Origin: CAZZDA01 sp964652585 | GTDB taxonomy: Bacteria > Patescibacteriota > Patescibacteriia > UBA1544 | DNA length: 19,411 nucleotides | Assembly (NCBI GenBank): GCA_964652585.1 | Contig: CAZZDA010000012.1 | Span: forward strand, 1-19,411 | Direction of reading: 5' to 3' | Shown: piece by piece, positions 13,610 to 19,411 of the stretch | Numbering within the stretch: position 1 is the stretch's first letter | How the letters are laid out: the number at the start of each line of letters is the position of its first letter | Position numbers and translations under genes: made by a program | The notes under the pieces: model-generated | What the model was told of the DNA's origin: nothing | What the model saw: only the letters and a program-made list of their open reading frames with translations | Database searches by the model: none

Positions 13610-14110
13610 TCACTGTATAGCGAGCATTGTGGGTGAGAGCGATGATTCAAAAGAGCATGAGAAAGGAAAGTGCAATGTAGTGTCTACTTCTTCGTTATGC
13701 CAAAGCTCCAGTATCTGGAGCATGGGGGGACGATTGATGCATTGAAGTGCGTCTTGTATAGAGACTCGTTGTGTTTCCAACTCTCCTTTGTGCGCAGTAC
13801 ATTCGTCATCGGTCTTTCCCTGAAAAACACGAATTGTCGCAACGCACGGTCCATCATTGTAAAGATTGCAGTAAAAGATTTGTGTTGCGCTGACAAGTGC
13901 GCACCCTGTTTCTTCTCGGAACTCTCGTTGTATGGCATTGTACGCGTTTTCGCTGTCTTCAATTCTTCCTGCCGGCAAAGAAAGTTGTCCAGCCACTTTC
14001 CCTATACGAATATCCGACTCCTTTTCTTTGACAAGAAATATTCTTCCCTGCAGATCTGTCGCAATAACCGCTACTGCACGAATGGTGTTGTAGGAAGTAC
14101 GCAAATCCAT
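13610..14110 (-). CDS. Nudix hydrolase
   Basis: A 166-aa hydrolase acting on a nucleoside-diphosphate-linked substrate. The Nudix box is complete: G48, E54, then REFREETGC at 62-70, fitting GX5EX7REUXEEXGU, so a metal-dependent pyrophosphatase is expected. The upstream strands (VAVIATDLQGRIFLVKE) and the GQLSLPAG lead-in are typical. The last ~45 residues are not diagnostic, so the substrate cannot be told. AAGGGGG stands 4 nt before the ATG. It is a single-gene unit with its own promoter and terminator. Confidence 0.92.
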   Translation of the reverse strand: MDLRTSYNTIRAVAVIATDLQGRIFLVKEKESDIRIGKVAGQLSLPAGRIEDSENAYNAIQREFREETGCALVSATQIFYCNLYNDGPCVATIRVFQGKTDDECTAHKGELETQRVSIQDALQCINRPPMLQILELWHNEEVDTTLHFPFSCSFESSLSPTMLAIQ

Positions 14111-14165
14111 AATTCCCCCTTACTGTTGTAATAGTCAAAGAGCAGTTGTGGTTGTACAGTTTAGT

Positions 14166-14194
14166 ACTCTACACATTTTTTTATATATTGTCAA
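14166..14194 (-). promoter_or_regulatory. promoter of the Nudix gene
   Basis: Minus strand TTGACA (14189-14194), 17-nt spacer, TAGAGT (14166-14171). The -35 abuts the T-run of the preceding terminator. Confidence 0.6.
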
Positions 14195-14243
14195 AAAAAA
14201 GAGGAGTGTGTCCGCGCCTCGTGTGAGGTTTGGACAGACTCCT
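14193..14243 (-). terminator. terminator of the 42-aa peptide gene
   Basis: On the minus strand, 12-nt arms (14202-14213 / 14232-14243) pair with one mismatch around an inner CCTC/GAGG hairpin. They are followed by C and eight T. This supports a real transcript from the small ORF just upstream. Confidence 0.8.
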
Positions 14244-14267
14244 TTGAGATGGAGAAACGTCGGTCGG

Positions 14268-14396
14268 CTAGCCGCCGAACAAGGGGAGAAAAGCGATGCC
14301 CTTGGACTTTGCTACTGTGATGGCGATGCAGAGGATGGAAAATGCGATGAAGAACGTGGTTGGGTTGAAGAAGCGATGATTGTTGAAAAATTTCAT
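14268..14396 (-). CDS. 42-aa single-span membrane peptide
   Basis: A short ORF with full expression signals: TTGACA-17-TATGCT promoter (14461-14489), GGAGAAGAG just before the ATG, and a strong terminator 25 nt after the stop. The protein starts MKFFNNHRFF, has a hydrophobic span at about 14-30 (TTFFIAFSILCIAITVA), then KSKG and a short hydrophobic tail ending LFGG. The basic flank suggests the N-terminus inside or a small hairpin-like insertion. I recognise no family. It could be a membrane-protein modulator or a toxin-like peptide, but nothing nearby shows which. Confidence 0.65.
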   Translation of the reverse strand: MKFFNNHRFFNPTTFFIAFSILCIAITVAKSKGIAFLPLFGG

Positions 14397-14437
14397 GACT
14401 CTTCTCCATAGGGTGGAGGGTGAAACAAAGAAGGAAC

Positions 14438-14472
14438 GAGAGTACTGCTAACTACAAAGTAGCATACTCTCT
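14438..14472. repeat. inverted repeat at the 42-aa gene promoter
   Basis: Arms GAGAGTACTGCTA and TAGCATACTCTCT pair with a one-base bulge around ACTACAAAG. The centre also reads CTAC-AAA-GTAG. It covers the -10 and the expected start site, as an operator would. It loosely resembles the TAC/GTA dyads at 3951 and 5604. Confidence 0.5.
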
Positions 14473-14489
14473 ATAAGGAAATTTGTCAA
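14461..14489 (-). promoter_or_regulatory. promoter of the 42-aa peptide gene
   Basis: Minus strand TTGACA (14484-14489), 17-nt spacer, TATGCT (14461-14466). Confidence 0.6.
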
Positions 14490-14514
14490 AAAACTTCTAA
14501 AGATTTCTTATATC

Positions 14515-14550
14515 ATCCTTAAGGAATTCCCTAAGGAAAACCTTAAGGAT
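14515..14550. repeat. CCTTAAGG palindrome cluster
   Basis: ATCCTTAAGG and CCTTAAGGAT bracket a third related unit CCCTAAGG. Each outer unit holds a self-complementary CCTTAAGG, and together they form a 10-bp inverted repeat. It lies in the 215-nt gap between the 42-aa and 144-aa genes. Role unknown. Confidence 0.6.
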
Positions 14551-14557
14551 AGCAAAC

Positions 14558-14599
14558 AAAAAAAGAAGGGGTAGCGCACTTAGGTGTACGCTACCCCTT
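14558..14599 (-). terminator. terminator of the 144-aa gene
   Basis: A perfect 11-bp stem (AAGGGGTAGCG / CGCTACCCCTT) with a 12-nt loop, followed on the minus strand by C and seven T. Confidence 0.85.
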
Positions 14600-14611
14600 T
14601 GGGTTGAAGGT

Positions 14612-15046
14612 TCAGTTGTAGCGGTTACTTTTTCTTGCCGCATCAATGTGATGCGGAAAGTCACGCGTCTTCCGTGGCGCGCCGTGCTTCTCCGCCCAAT
14701 CGCGCACATCCTGCTCGGAGACTTTGGTCTCCGGAATGTTCTTTTCCTTGGCGATCTGGGCGACCACCTTCTCAATTGGACCGATGTACTCACGCTGTGC
14801 GGTGTACGAAGAAGAGGGTGTCCCGTTTCCGTTGTTGTTCCCGGCTTGAGACGTAAGCCAAGAGAAGTACGCGTTCACATGAACGCAGCTTTCCTTGTCT
14901 CTTTCCCTCTGCGCCTCGCGCAGTAACACCATCTCGTTGATGGTGCCGTGCTGCTTTTGCAGCACATGAAACTTCGGCACCCACCAATCCGAAACGCTTT
15001 GCAGCTCCTCGGAAATGGTGTTGTTAATAATCGCGGTTGCGGACAT
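14612..15046 (-). CDS. uncharacterised 144-aa soluble protein
   Basis: No family recognised. The start at 15046 is set by AAGGAGGAG 6 nt upstream; the frame is open further upstream but runs through the promoter. Residues 1-65 look helical (ISEELQSVSDWWVPKFHVLQ, then INEMVLLREAQRERDKE), followed by a linker (NNNGNGTPSSS, about 69-79) and a charged C-terminal part with VVAQIAKEKNIPETKVSEQDV, which resembles a small helical binding module, and a basic tail. No signal peptide. A consensus promoter, strong ribosome site and strong terminator suggest high, independent expression. Confidence 0.8.
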   Translation of the reverse strand: MSATAIINNTISEELQSVSDWWVPKFHVLQKQHGTINEMVLLREAQRERDKESCVHVNAYFSWLTSQAGNNNGNGTPSSSYTAQREYIGPIEKVVAQIAKEKNIPETKVSEQDVRDWAEKHGAPRKTRDFPHHIDAARKSNRYN

Positions 15047-15109
15047 AGCAACTCCTCCTTGTATGTGGTAGCGCGGAAACCGCGCCAGTGTTGAAATGAA
15101 CGAAGGAGT

Positions 15110-15138
15110 ATTGTACCATAGTACACTAAATCTGTCAA
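15110..15138 (-). promoter_or_regulatory. consensus promoter of the 144-aa gene
   Basis: Minus strand TTGACA (15133-15138), 17-nt spacer, TACAAT (15110-15115). The ~57-nt leader contains a 6-bp GC hairpin (15071-15085, loop of 3) before the ribosome site. Confidence 0.8.
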
Positions 15139-15184
15139 GACATGACGTAATGAACATTATAGAGTAGTATAGAAAAGAGTCTTT

Positions 15185-15219
15185 ATGTTCCATGTTCTAT
15201 GTTATGTGTTACGTGAATG
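15185..15219 (+). repeat. degenerate heptanucleotide tandem repeat before ruvA
   Basis: Five 7-nt units in a row: ATGTTCC, ATGTTCT, ATGTTAT, GTGTTAC, GTGAATG. The block ends 1 nt before the ruvA ATG and is in frame with it, offering several ATG/GTG codons upstream of the family's usual start. Confidence 0.55.
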
Positions 15220-15220
15220 T

Positions 15221-15790
15221 ATGATCTATACTCTTTCCGGAAAAATTTCCTATAAAAATAATGATTTTCTCGTGGTGGAAGTAGCTGGTATCGGCTATCA
15301 GGTGTTTGTGACGACTGGTATGATGCGGTTTGTTGAGCAAGGGCAGGAAATAAAGCTTTTCACGCACCAGTATGTACGGGAAGACGCGTTGAACCTTTAC
15401 GGATTTTCCACCAAAAATGAATTGGTGTTTTTTGAGCAGCTTTTGGGTATTTCCGGCATTGGGCCAAAATCAGCTTTGGGCGTGCTTGGCGTGGCGCCGG
15501 TTGAAGAATTACAAACAGCTATTCAAAAAGGCGATACACACTTTCTGACCAAAGTGTCCGGCATAGGCAAAAAGACTGCGGAAAGAGTGGTATTGGAATT
15601 GCGCGATAAATTGGTGGAGAGTGATGGTGAACAAAGCGGCGCGGGAGCTACGAGAAGTGAGGAAATAGAAGCGCTTGAAGGTTTGGGCTACAGCGCATCA
15701 GACGCACGCGAAGCATTAGTGCACGTTCCGGCAGATATTACAGATGTTGCAGAACGAGTGAAAGCCGCATTGCAAATATTGGGAAAATAG
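15221..15790 (+). CDS. ruvA: Holliday junction branch-migration protein RuvA
   Basis: RuvA tetramers bind Holliday junctions and load RuvB for branch migration. The 189-aa length is close to the family's ~200. MIYTLSGKI is the standard N-terminus, so I chose 15221 over in-frame starts upstream. Domain I OB-fold: 1-62; helix-hairpin-helix motifs GISGIGPKSALGVL (77-90) and VSGIGKKTAERVVL (112-125); flexible linker 132-146; domain III EEIEALEGLGYSASDAREAL (148-167) contacts RuvB. FemAB starts 7 nt after the stop, so co-transcription is likely. ruvB and ruvC are not here. Confidence 0.97.
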   Translation: MIYTLSGKISYKNNDFLVVEVAGIGYQVFVTTGMMRFVEQGQEIKLFTHQYVREDALNLYGFSTKNELVFFEQLLGISGIGPKSALGVLGVAPVEELQTAIQKGDTHFLTKVSGIGKKTAERVVLELRDKLVESDGEQSGAGATRSEEIEALEGLGYSASDAREALVHVPADITDVAERVKAALQILGK

Positions 15791-15797
15791 AAATAAT

Positions 15798-16790
15798 ATG
15801 GAAGTACGAGAAGTAGTCAATCAACAGGAATGGAATAAGTTTGTGCAGTCAGTTAGCTCACCGGCACAACTCACGCAATCGTGGGAATGGGGAGAATTTC
15901 AAAAAAATATTGGGTGGAAGGTGGAAAGGCTTGGCGTGTATGAAAATAATCAACTTATAGCAGGTATGCAGTGGTATCAGTTGCCACTGCCCTTTGGTTT
16001 TTTGTATGGCTATGCACCTCGTGGGCCGATTTTTGTTAGTAAAGAAAATATTGATATGCTGGCTAAAGAGTTTTTTACTTCTGTACAAAAAACACTCGGA
16101 AAAAAAGGTGTCTTTTTACGCTGTGAACCGCTACACACTATAGAGCGACTTGCAACGCATGCGCCAGAGCACACGGTTACTGCACAACCTGAAAATGAAT
16201 GGGTGCTTAACGTAACGTACAATGAAGAAGGGCTATTGCAAAACATGCACCCCAAAACTCGCTACAATATTCGCTTAGCAGAAAAGAAGGGAGTGCGCGT
16301 TGCTTCGATAGAGAAAAAATATTTTGGCGGTGTATGGAAGTTGCTGCAAGAAACAAGCAAGCGAGGAGGATACTATCTTCACACAGAAACATATTACGAA
16401 AAATTGCTTGAACAGCAACTCGCAAGATTGGTAGGTGCGTATTATAAAGACACACTTATTGCAGTGACACTCCTTTGGTCGTTTGGTGATACAACTGCTT
16501 ATTTGCATGGTGCTTCTTCTTATGAACATCGTAATATTATGTCGCCCTATCTCTTGCACTGGGAGAACATAAAAAAAGCAAAGGGAGATAGAAAACAGTG
16601 GTATAACTTTGGCGGTGTTGCGCCGGAGGATGATACGCAAAATTCATGGAAAGGTATTACAAGGTTCAAAAAAGGGTTTGGCGGGAAAAGTAAAAACTAT
16701 CCGGGAACTTACGACTACATTTTTGACAAAAAGAAATATTGGGTATATCGTATGTCTAGAAAGTTACGCCGCACCTTAAAAGCAGTTTGA
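15798..16790 (+). CDS. FemAB/FemX-family peptidoglycan aminoacyltransferase
   Basis: Enzymes of this family add amino acids from aminoacyl-tRNA to the peptidoglycan peptide. The 330-aa protein has paired GNAT-like domains: TQSWEWGEFQKNIGW (26-40), PLPFGFLYGYAPRGPIF (64-80), NMHPKTRYNIRLAEKKGV (about 150-167), and the C-terminal block WYNFGGVAPEDD...GITRFKKGFGG, all typical. The helical arm of longer Fem proteins appears reduced. It starts 7 nt after ruvA. The specific residue added cannot be told. With the MurE-like gene downstream, the region has a cell-wall theme. Confidence 0.88.
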   Translation: MEVREVVNQQEWNKFVQSVSSPAQLTQSWEWGEFQKNIGWKVERLGVYENNQLIAGMQWYQLPLPFGFLYGYAPRGPIFVSKENIDMLAKEFFTSVQKTLGKKGVFLRCEPLHTIERLATHAPEHTVTAQPENEWVLNVTYNEEGLLQNMHPKTRYNIRLAEKKGVRVASIEKKYFGGVWKLLQETSKRGGYYLHTETYYEKLLEQQLARLVGAYYKDTLIAVTLLWSFGDTTAYLHGASSYEHRNIMSPYLLHWENIKKAKGDRKQWYNFGGVAPEDDTQNSWKGITRFKKGFGGKSKNYPGTYDYIFDKKKYWVYRMSRKLRRTLKAV

Positions 16791-16822
16791 TCAATGTAGT
16801 AATTTCTGAGGAGGAGGTCGTT

Positions 16823-17236
16823 ATGTATACCCGATGTTCTTTGCTAAGTACTTTGCAAAATATTGAATTGTACGATGGTGGTATACATATGGTTGCAAAT
16901 ATGGAGGTGGGAGATTTTCGCAAACTACACAATCTTTTTCATGCTCCGGAAAATAGATGCGCAACCTTGATCAGATTTCAGGCGTGTTGTTACTCTTCTG
17001 TTGAGCGGTCTGACAGCGTACTTTTCACTCTGCAAGCGATATGCATCTTCTTGAGCGAGGTTGTTACCGTGCCGTTTACGCATCAAAGGGTGAGAAACAC
17101 TTTTCTTTCACTGGATGCGCAAAAAGCCATTGATGGTATTACAGGTTATCAAGCGGAGCTGTATCCCGAGTCGCTTGATGATGGAAGGAATATTGTCATC
17201 AGTTCGTTTTCGGAGAACATGTCTTTGACACCGTGA
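16823..17236 (+). CDS. uncharacterised 137-aa protein
   Basis: Not recognised. The ATG at 16823 has a strong ribosome site (GAGGAGGAGG, spacing ~6). The sequence is Cys-rich early on (CSLLS, RCATLIRFQACCYSS) with a mildly hydrophobic middle (LFTLQAICIFLSEVVTVPF, about 70-88) too polar at its ends to be a sure membrane span. The C-terminal part is acidic. The stop codon lies within a terminator stem, so this gene ends the ruvA-femAB transcript. It may be a lineage-specific protein. Confidence 0.65.
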   Translation: MYTRCSLLSTLQNIELYDGGIHMVANMEVGDFRKLHNLFHAPENRCATLIRFQACCYSSVERSDSVLFTLQAICIFLSEVVTVPFTHQRVRNTFLSLDAQKAIDGITGYQAELYPESLDDGRNIVISSFSENMSLTP

Positions 17237-17255
17237 TTTCTTACGGTGTTTTTTT
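17228..17255 (+). terminator. terminator of the ruvA-femAB operon
   Basis: A 7-bp stem (ACACCGT / ACGGTGT) with an 8-nt loop followed by seven T. It overlaps the stop codon of the 137-aa gene. Confidence 0.85.
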
Positions 17256-17288
17256 GACGAAACAGGGGGTGAGTGCTACAGTTTGATC

Positions 17289-18656
17289 ATGCTGTTATCT
17301 GCAATAAAAAAATTAATTCCAAAACCACTCTTTCATGCACTGCAACCGGTGTGGCATTGGGGGTTGGCGTTTTTGGGTGCTCTTGTGTACCGATTTCCTT
17401 CTCGCAAGCTCATTGTCATTGGCGTGACTGGTACCAAAGGCAAGACAACCACGTGTGTACTTTTGACGCACATTCTTGAAGCGGCAGGATATAAAGTTGG
17501 TATGACGACTACCGCTCTTTTTCGTATTGCGGGGCGTGAGTGGCTGAATAACACAAAGCAAACAATGCAGGGGCGTCTTACGATGCAAAAACTTTTGCGA
17601 CGTATGGTGCGTGAAGAGTGTACGATAGCGGTGATCGAAACCTCGTCCGAGGCTATAAAACAATATCGGCATACATGGATCAACTATCAAGCGGCAATAC
17701 TTACCAATCTTTCTCCCGAGCATATAGAATCGCACGGCAGTTTTGAAAAGTATCGAGAGGCAAAAGGAAAATTGTTTCGTGAAACGGCGAAGCAAAGAAA
17801 TTCTTTGGCAGTGGTCAATCTTGATGAAAAAGATACAGATTATTTTTTACAATTTCCCGCGAAGAAGAAAATTGGCTTCACGCTCAACGGAGTACAAAAC
17901 ACAGAGGCGCAACAGACACTCTTTGCAACTAATCGCAATGTTACTGAAAGAAAGAGTAGCTTTATGGTTGGAGAGAGTACCTTTCATCTTCACCTTGGCG
18001 GTATTTTTAACGTTGCAAATGCTTTAGCGGCACTTGCGGTTGCAAGAAACCTTAATATTGATGATAAAACTATACAAAAAGGATTTGACCGTGTGCAGAG
18101 TGTACCGGGGCGCATGGAATATATTGATGAAGGACAAGATTTTGATGTAGTAGTAGATTATGCGCATGAGCCGCGCTCGCTTGAAGCTATCTATACAGTG
18201 CTAAAAAGTAAGACACGTGGAAAACTTATTGCTATTCTTGGTGCTGCGGGAGGTGGAAGGGATAAGCAAAAACGCGCGCGGTTGGGAGAGCTTGCGGCAC
18301 AATATGCTGATGTAGTGATCGTGACTGACGAAGATCCTTATGATGAAGACCCTCGAGCTATTATGGATATGGTTGCTGAAGGTGCTCGCTTTTTCGGGAA
18401 AACATCGGGTGTCGAGGAGGAACGAAGAGACGGGAGTACACCCGATGTTGAGGAGAAAAAGCATCATTGTACGGTAGAAATTATTGAAGATAGAAAAAAC
18501 GCTATCAAAAACGCTATCAAACAAGCGCAATCAGGAGATGTGGTCATTATAACGGGTAAAGGGTGTGAACCGTGGATAATCCGTGCAAATGGAAAAAAAG
18601 TTCCTTGGGATGACAGGGAGATTGTGAGAAAAGCGCTTCAAGAGAAAAACTCTTGA
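17289..18656 (+). CDS. MurE-like Mur ligase
   Basis: An ATP-dependent ligase adding the third residue to UDP-MurNAc-dipeptide. From the ATG at 17289 it is 455 aa; a TTG at 17283 is possible. Motifs: P-loop GVTGTKGKTTT (46-56), a TTTALFR block, ETSSEA, LTNLSPEHIESHGSFEKY (MurE substrate and carbamylated-Lys region), NVANALAALAVA, VDYAHEPRSLE (with E where MurE usually has TP), GAAGGGRDKQKR, and TGKGCEPW at the end. The N-terminal UDP-binding domain is nearly absent, replaced by ~40 residues with a hydrophobic stretch. At the specificity site, EDPY stands where DAP enzymes have DNPR. A palindromic element inserts residues 368-391 (FFGKTSGVEEER...). The stop overlaps the rRNA promoter. Confidence 0.85.
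   Translation: MLLSAIKKLIPKPLFHALQPVWHWGLAFLGALVYRFPSRKLIVIGVTGTKGKTTTCVLLTHILEAAGYKVGMTTTALFRIAGREWLNNTKQTMQGRLTMQKLLRRMVREECTIAVIETSSEAIKQYRHTWINYQAAILTNLSPEHIESHGSFEKYREAKGKLFRETAKQRNSLAVVNLDEKDTDYFLQFPAKKKIGFTLNGVQNTEAQQTLFATNRNVTERKSSFMVGESTFHLHLGGIFNVANALAALAVARNLNIDDKTIQKGFDRVQSVPGRMEYIDEGQDFDVVVDYAHEPRSLEAIYTVLKSKTRGKLIAILGAAGGGRDKQKRARLGELAAQYADVVIVTDEDPYDEDPRAIMDMVAEGARFFGKTSGVEEERRDGSTPDVEEKKHHCTVEIIEDRKNAIKNAIKQAQSGDVVIITGKGCEPWIIRANGKKVPWDDREIVRKALQEKNS
18389..18461 (+). repeat. in-frame palindromic element, copy 2 (in the murE-like gene)
   Basis: A 73-bp copy of the element at 9145-9217, five substitutions apart. Its inner 11-bp arms are perfect: ACATCGGGTGT (18402-18412) and ACACCCGATGT (18438-18448). 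Compared with copy 1, one pair has changed from A-T to G-C on both sides, so pairing is kept. Confidence 0.92.
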
Positions 18657-18681
18657 CACTCCTTTAAAAAAAGCATATACT
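18653..18681 (+). promoter_or_regulatory. rRNA operon promoter
   Basis: TTGACA (18653-18658), 17-nt spacer containing an A-run, TATACT (18676-18681). The -35 overlaps the stop codon of the murE-like gene. Expected start near 18688. Confidence 0.85.
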
Positions 18682-18687
18682 GCATGA

Positions 18688-18980
18688 GCTAAATGGGTAC
18701 CGTACAACTTGAGGTAATAAGACTCTTACATAAATAAAGATAGAGGGTAGGCGGAAGTTCTTGCTATGATTAGAAAGGCATAAGAATTTCAGCGTGGTCT
18801 CTCTCAGAAGTAAGGGAGATTTTTTTGCGCTCTAGCGCGGGAAGATCACGAACAGAACTTTGACAATTGAAAAGTGACAGAATCACATGACGAATTTTCG
18901 AAGCCTCCGGTTTCGGAGATTCAACAATACGCCAATTCTAAATTTTGAATTTCTACTCGCAAGAGTGGATATTCTTCTTC
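18688..18980 (+). other. 16S rRNA leader with terminator-like hairpin and boxA
   Basis: About 290 nt lie between promoter and 16S. Contents: an imperfect hairpin around TTCTTGCTATG / CATAAGAA (about 18757-18787); a terminator-like stem TCTCTC / GGGAGA (18800-18805 / 18814-18819, one G-U) followed by seven T (18820-18826); a boxA-like CTTTGACA (18858-18865); and a small hairpin CTCCG-GTTT-CGGAG (18905-18918). The part up to the T-run would make a ~140-nt RNA if termination occurs. No protein gene is seen. Confidence 0.6.

Positions 18981-19411
<431 letters not shown>

Noticed and set aside
14148..14411. 87-codon plus-strand ORF
   Set aside because: It runs opposite the small-peptide gene, its terminator and the Nudix promoter; the signals favour the minus strand.
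18860..18865. Second rRNA promoter (TTGACA)
   Set aside because: No -10 at 16-18 nt. The context CTTTGACA in an rRNA leader fits boxA better.

Overview
The window reads as a chromosome segment of a Candidate Phyla Radiation bacterium, most likely a Parcubacteria-type Patescibacterium. The pointers are the 16S rRNA start at the right end (short V1 hairpin, GGCTGCAGT in place of the usual GGCAGCAGT), a type-2 isoleucyl-tRNA synthetase, small genes packed a few bases apart, and a DGR target protein of a kind I recall from such genomes. This rests on recognition by eye; no database search was run.

Layout. (1) 1-3700 is a complete diversity-generating retroelement (DGR). It has a 652-aa target protein whose C-terminus holds the variable repeat (VR, 1879-2008), a DGR reverse transcriptase on the minus strand (2040-3113), a divergent Avd-type accessory gene (3184-3507), and the template repeat (TR, 3530-3659, minus strand). 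TR and VR are both 130 nt and align without gaps; all 24 differences fall at TR adenines. A 7-bp hairpin sits at the VR 3' end. A (CT)13 tract lies between the RT and avd starts and probably splits the avd reading frame. (2) 3700-4170 has no firm gene. It holds two divergent promoters with the same extended -10 and an imperfect inverted-repeat element. (3) 4170-7094 encodes a BlaI-type repressor, an M56 (BlaR1/MecR1-like) membrane peptidase, a membrane-anchored DsbA and a membrane protein with a CxxC. Matching 17-bp dyads at the blaI and dsbA promoters suggest one small regulon. (4) 7153-8180 (minus) holds three tandem mini-proteins, each with an N-terminal membrane segment and two CxxC knuckles. 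(5) 8312-13577 is an operon ileS - pepA - isopentenyl-phosphate-kinase-like gene. (6) 13610-15046 (minus) holds a Nudix hydrolase, a hidden 42-aa membrane peptide and an orphan 144-aa protein, each with its own promoter and terminator. (7) 15221-18656 holds ruvA, a FemAB-type transferase, an unknown 137-aa protein and a MurE-like ligase. (8) 18653-19411 is the rRNA promoter, its leader and the first ~430 nt of 16S rRNA.

Beyond the DGR, the strongest unusual signal is a 73-bp palindromic element (68/73 identical between copies) inserted in the same reading frame in ileS (9145-9217) and the murE-like gene (18389-18461). It has a compensatory base-pair change and resembles the way Rickettsia palindromic elements sit inside coding genes.
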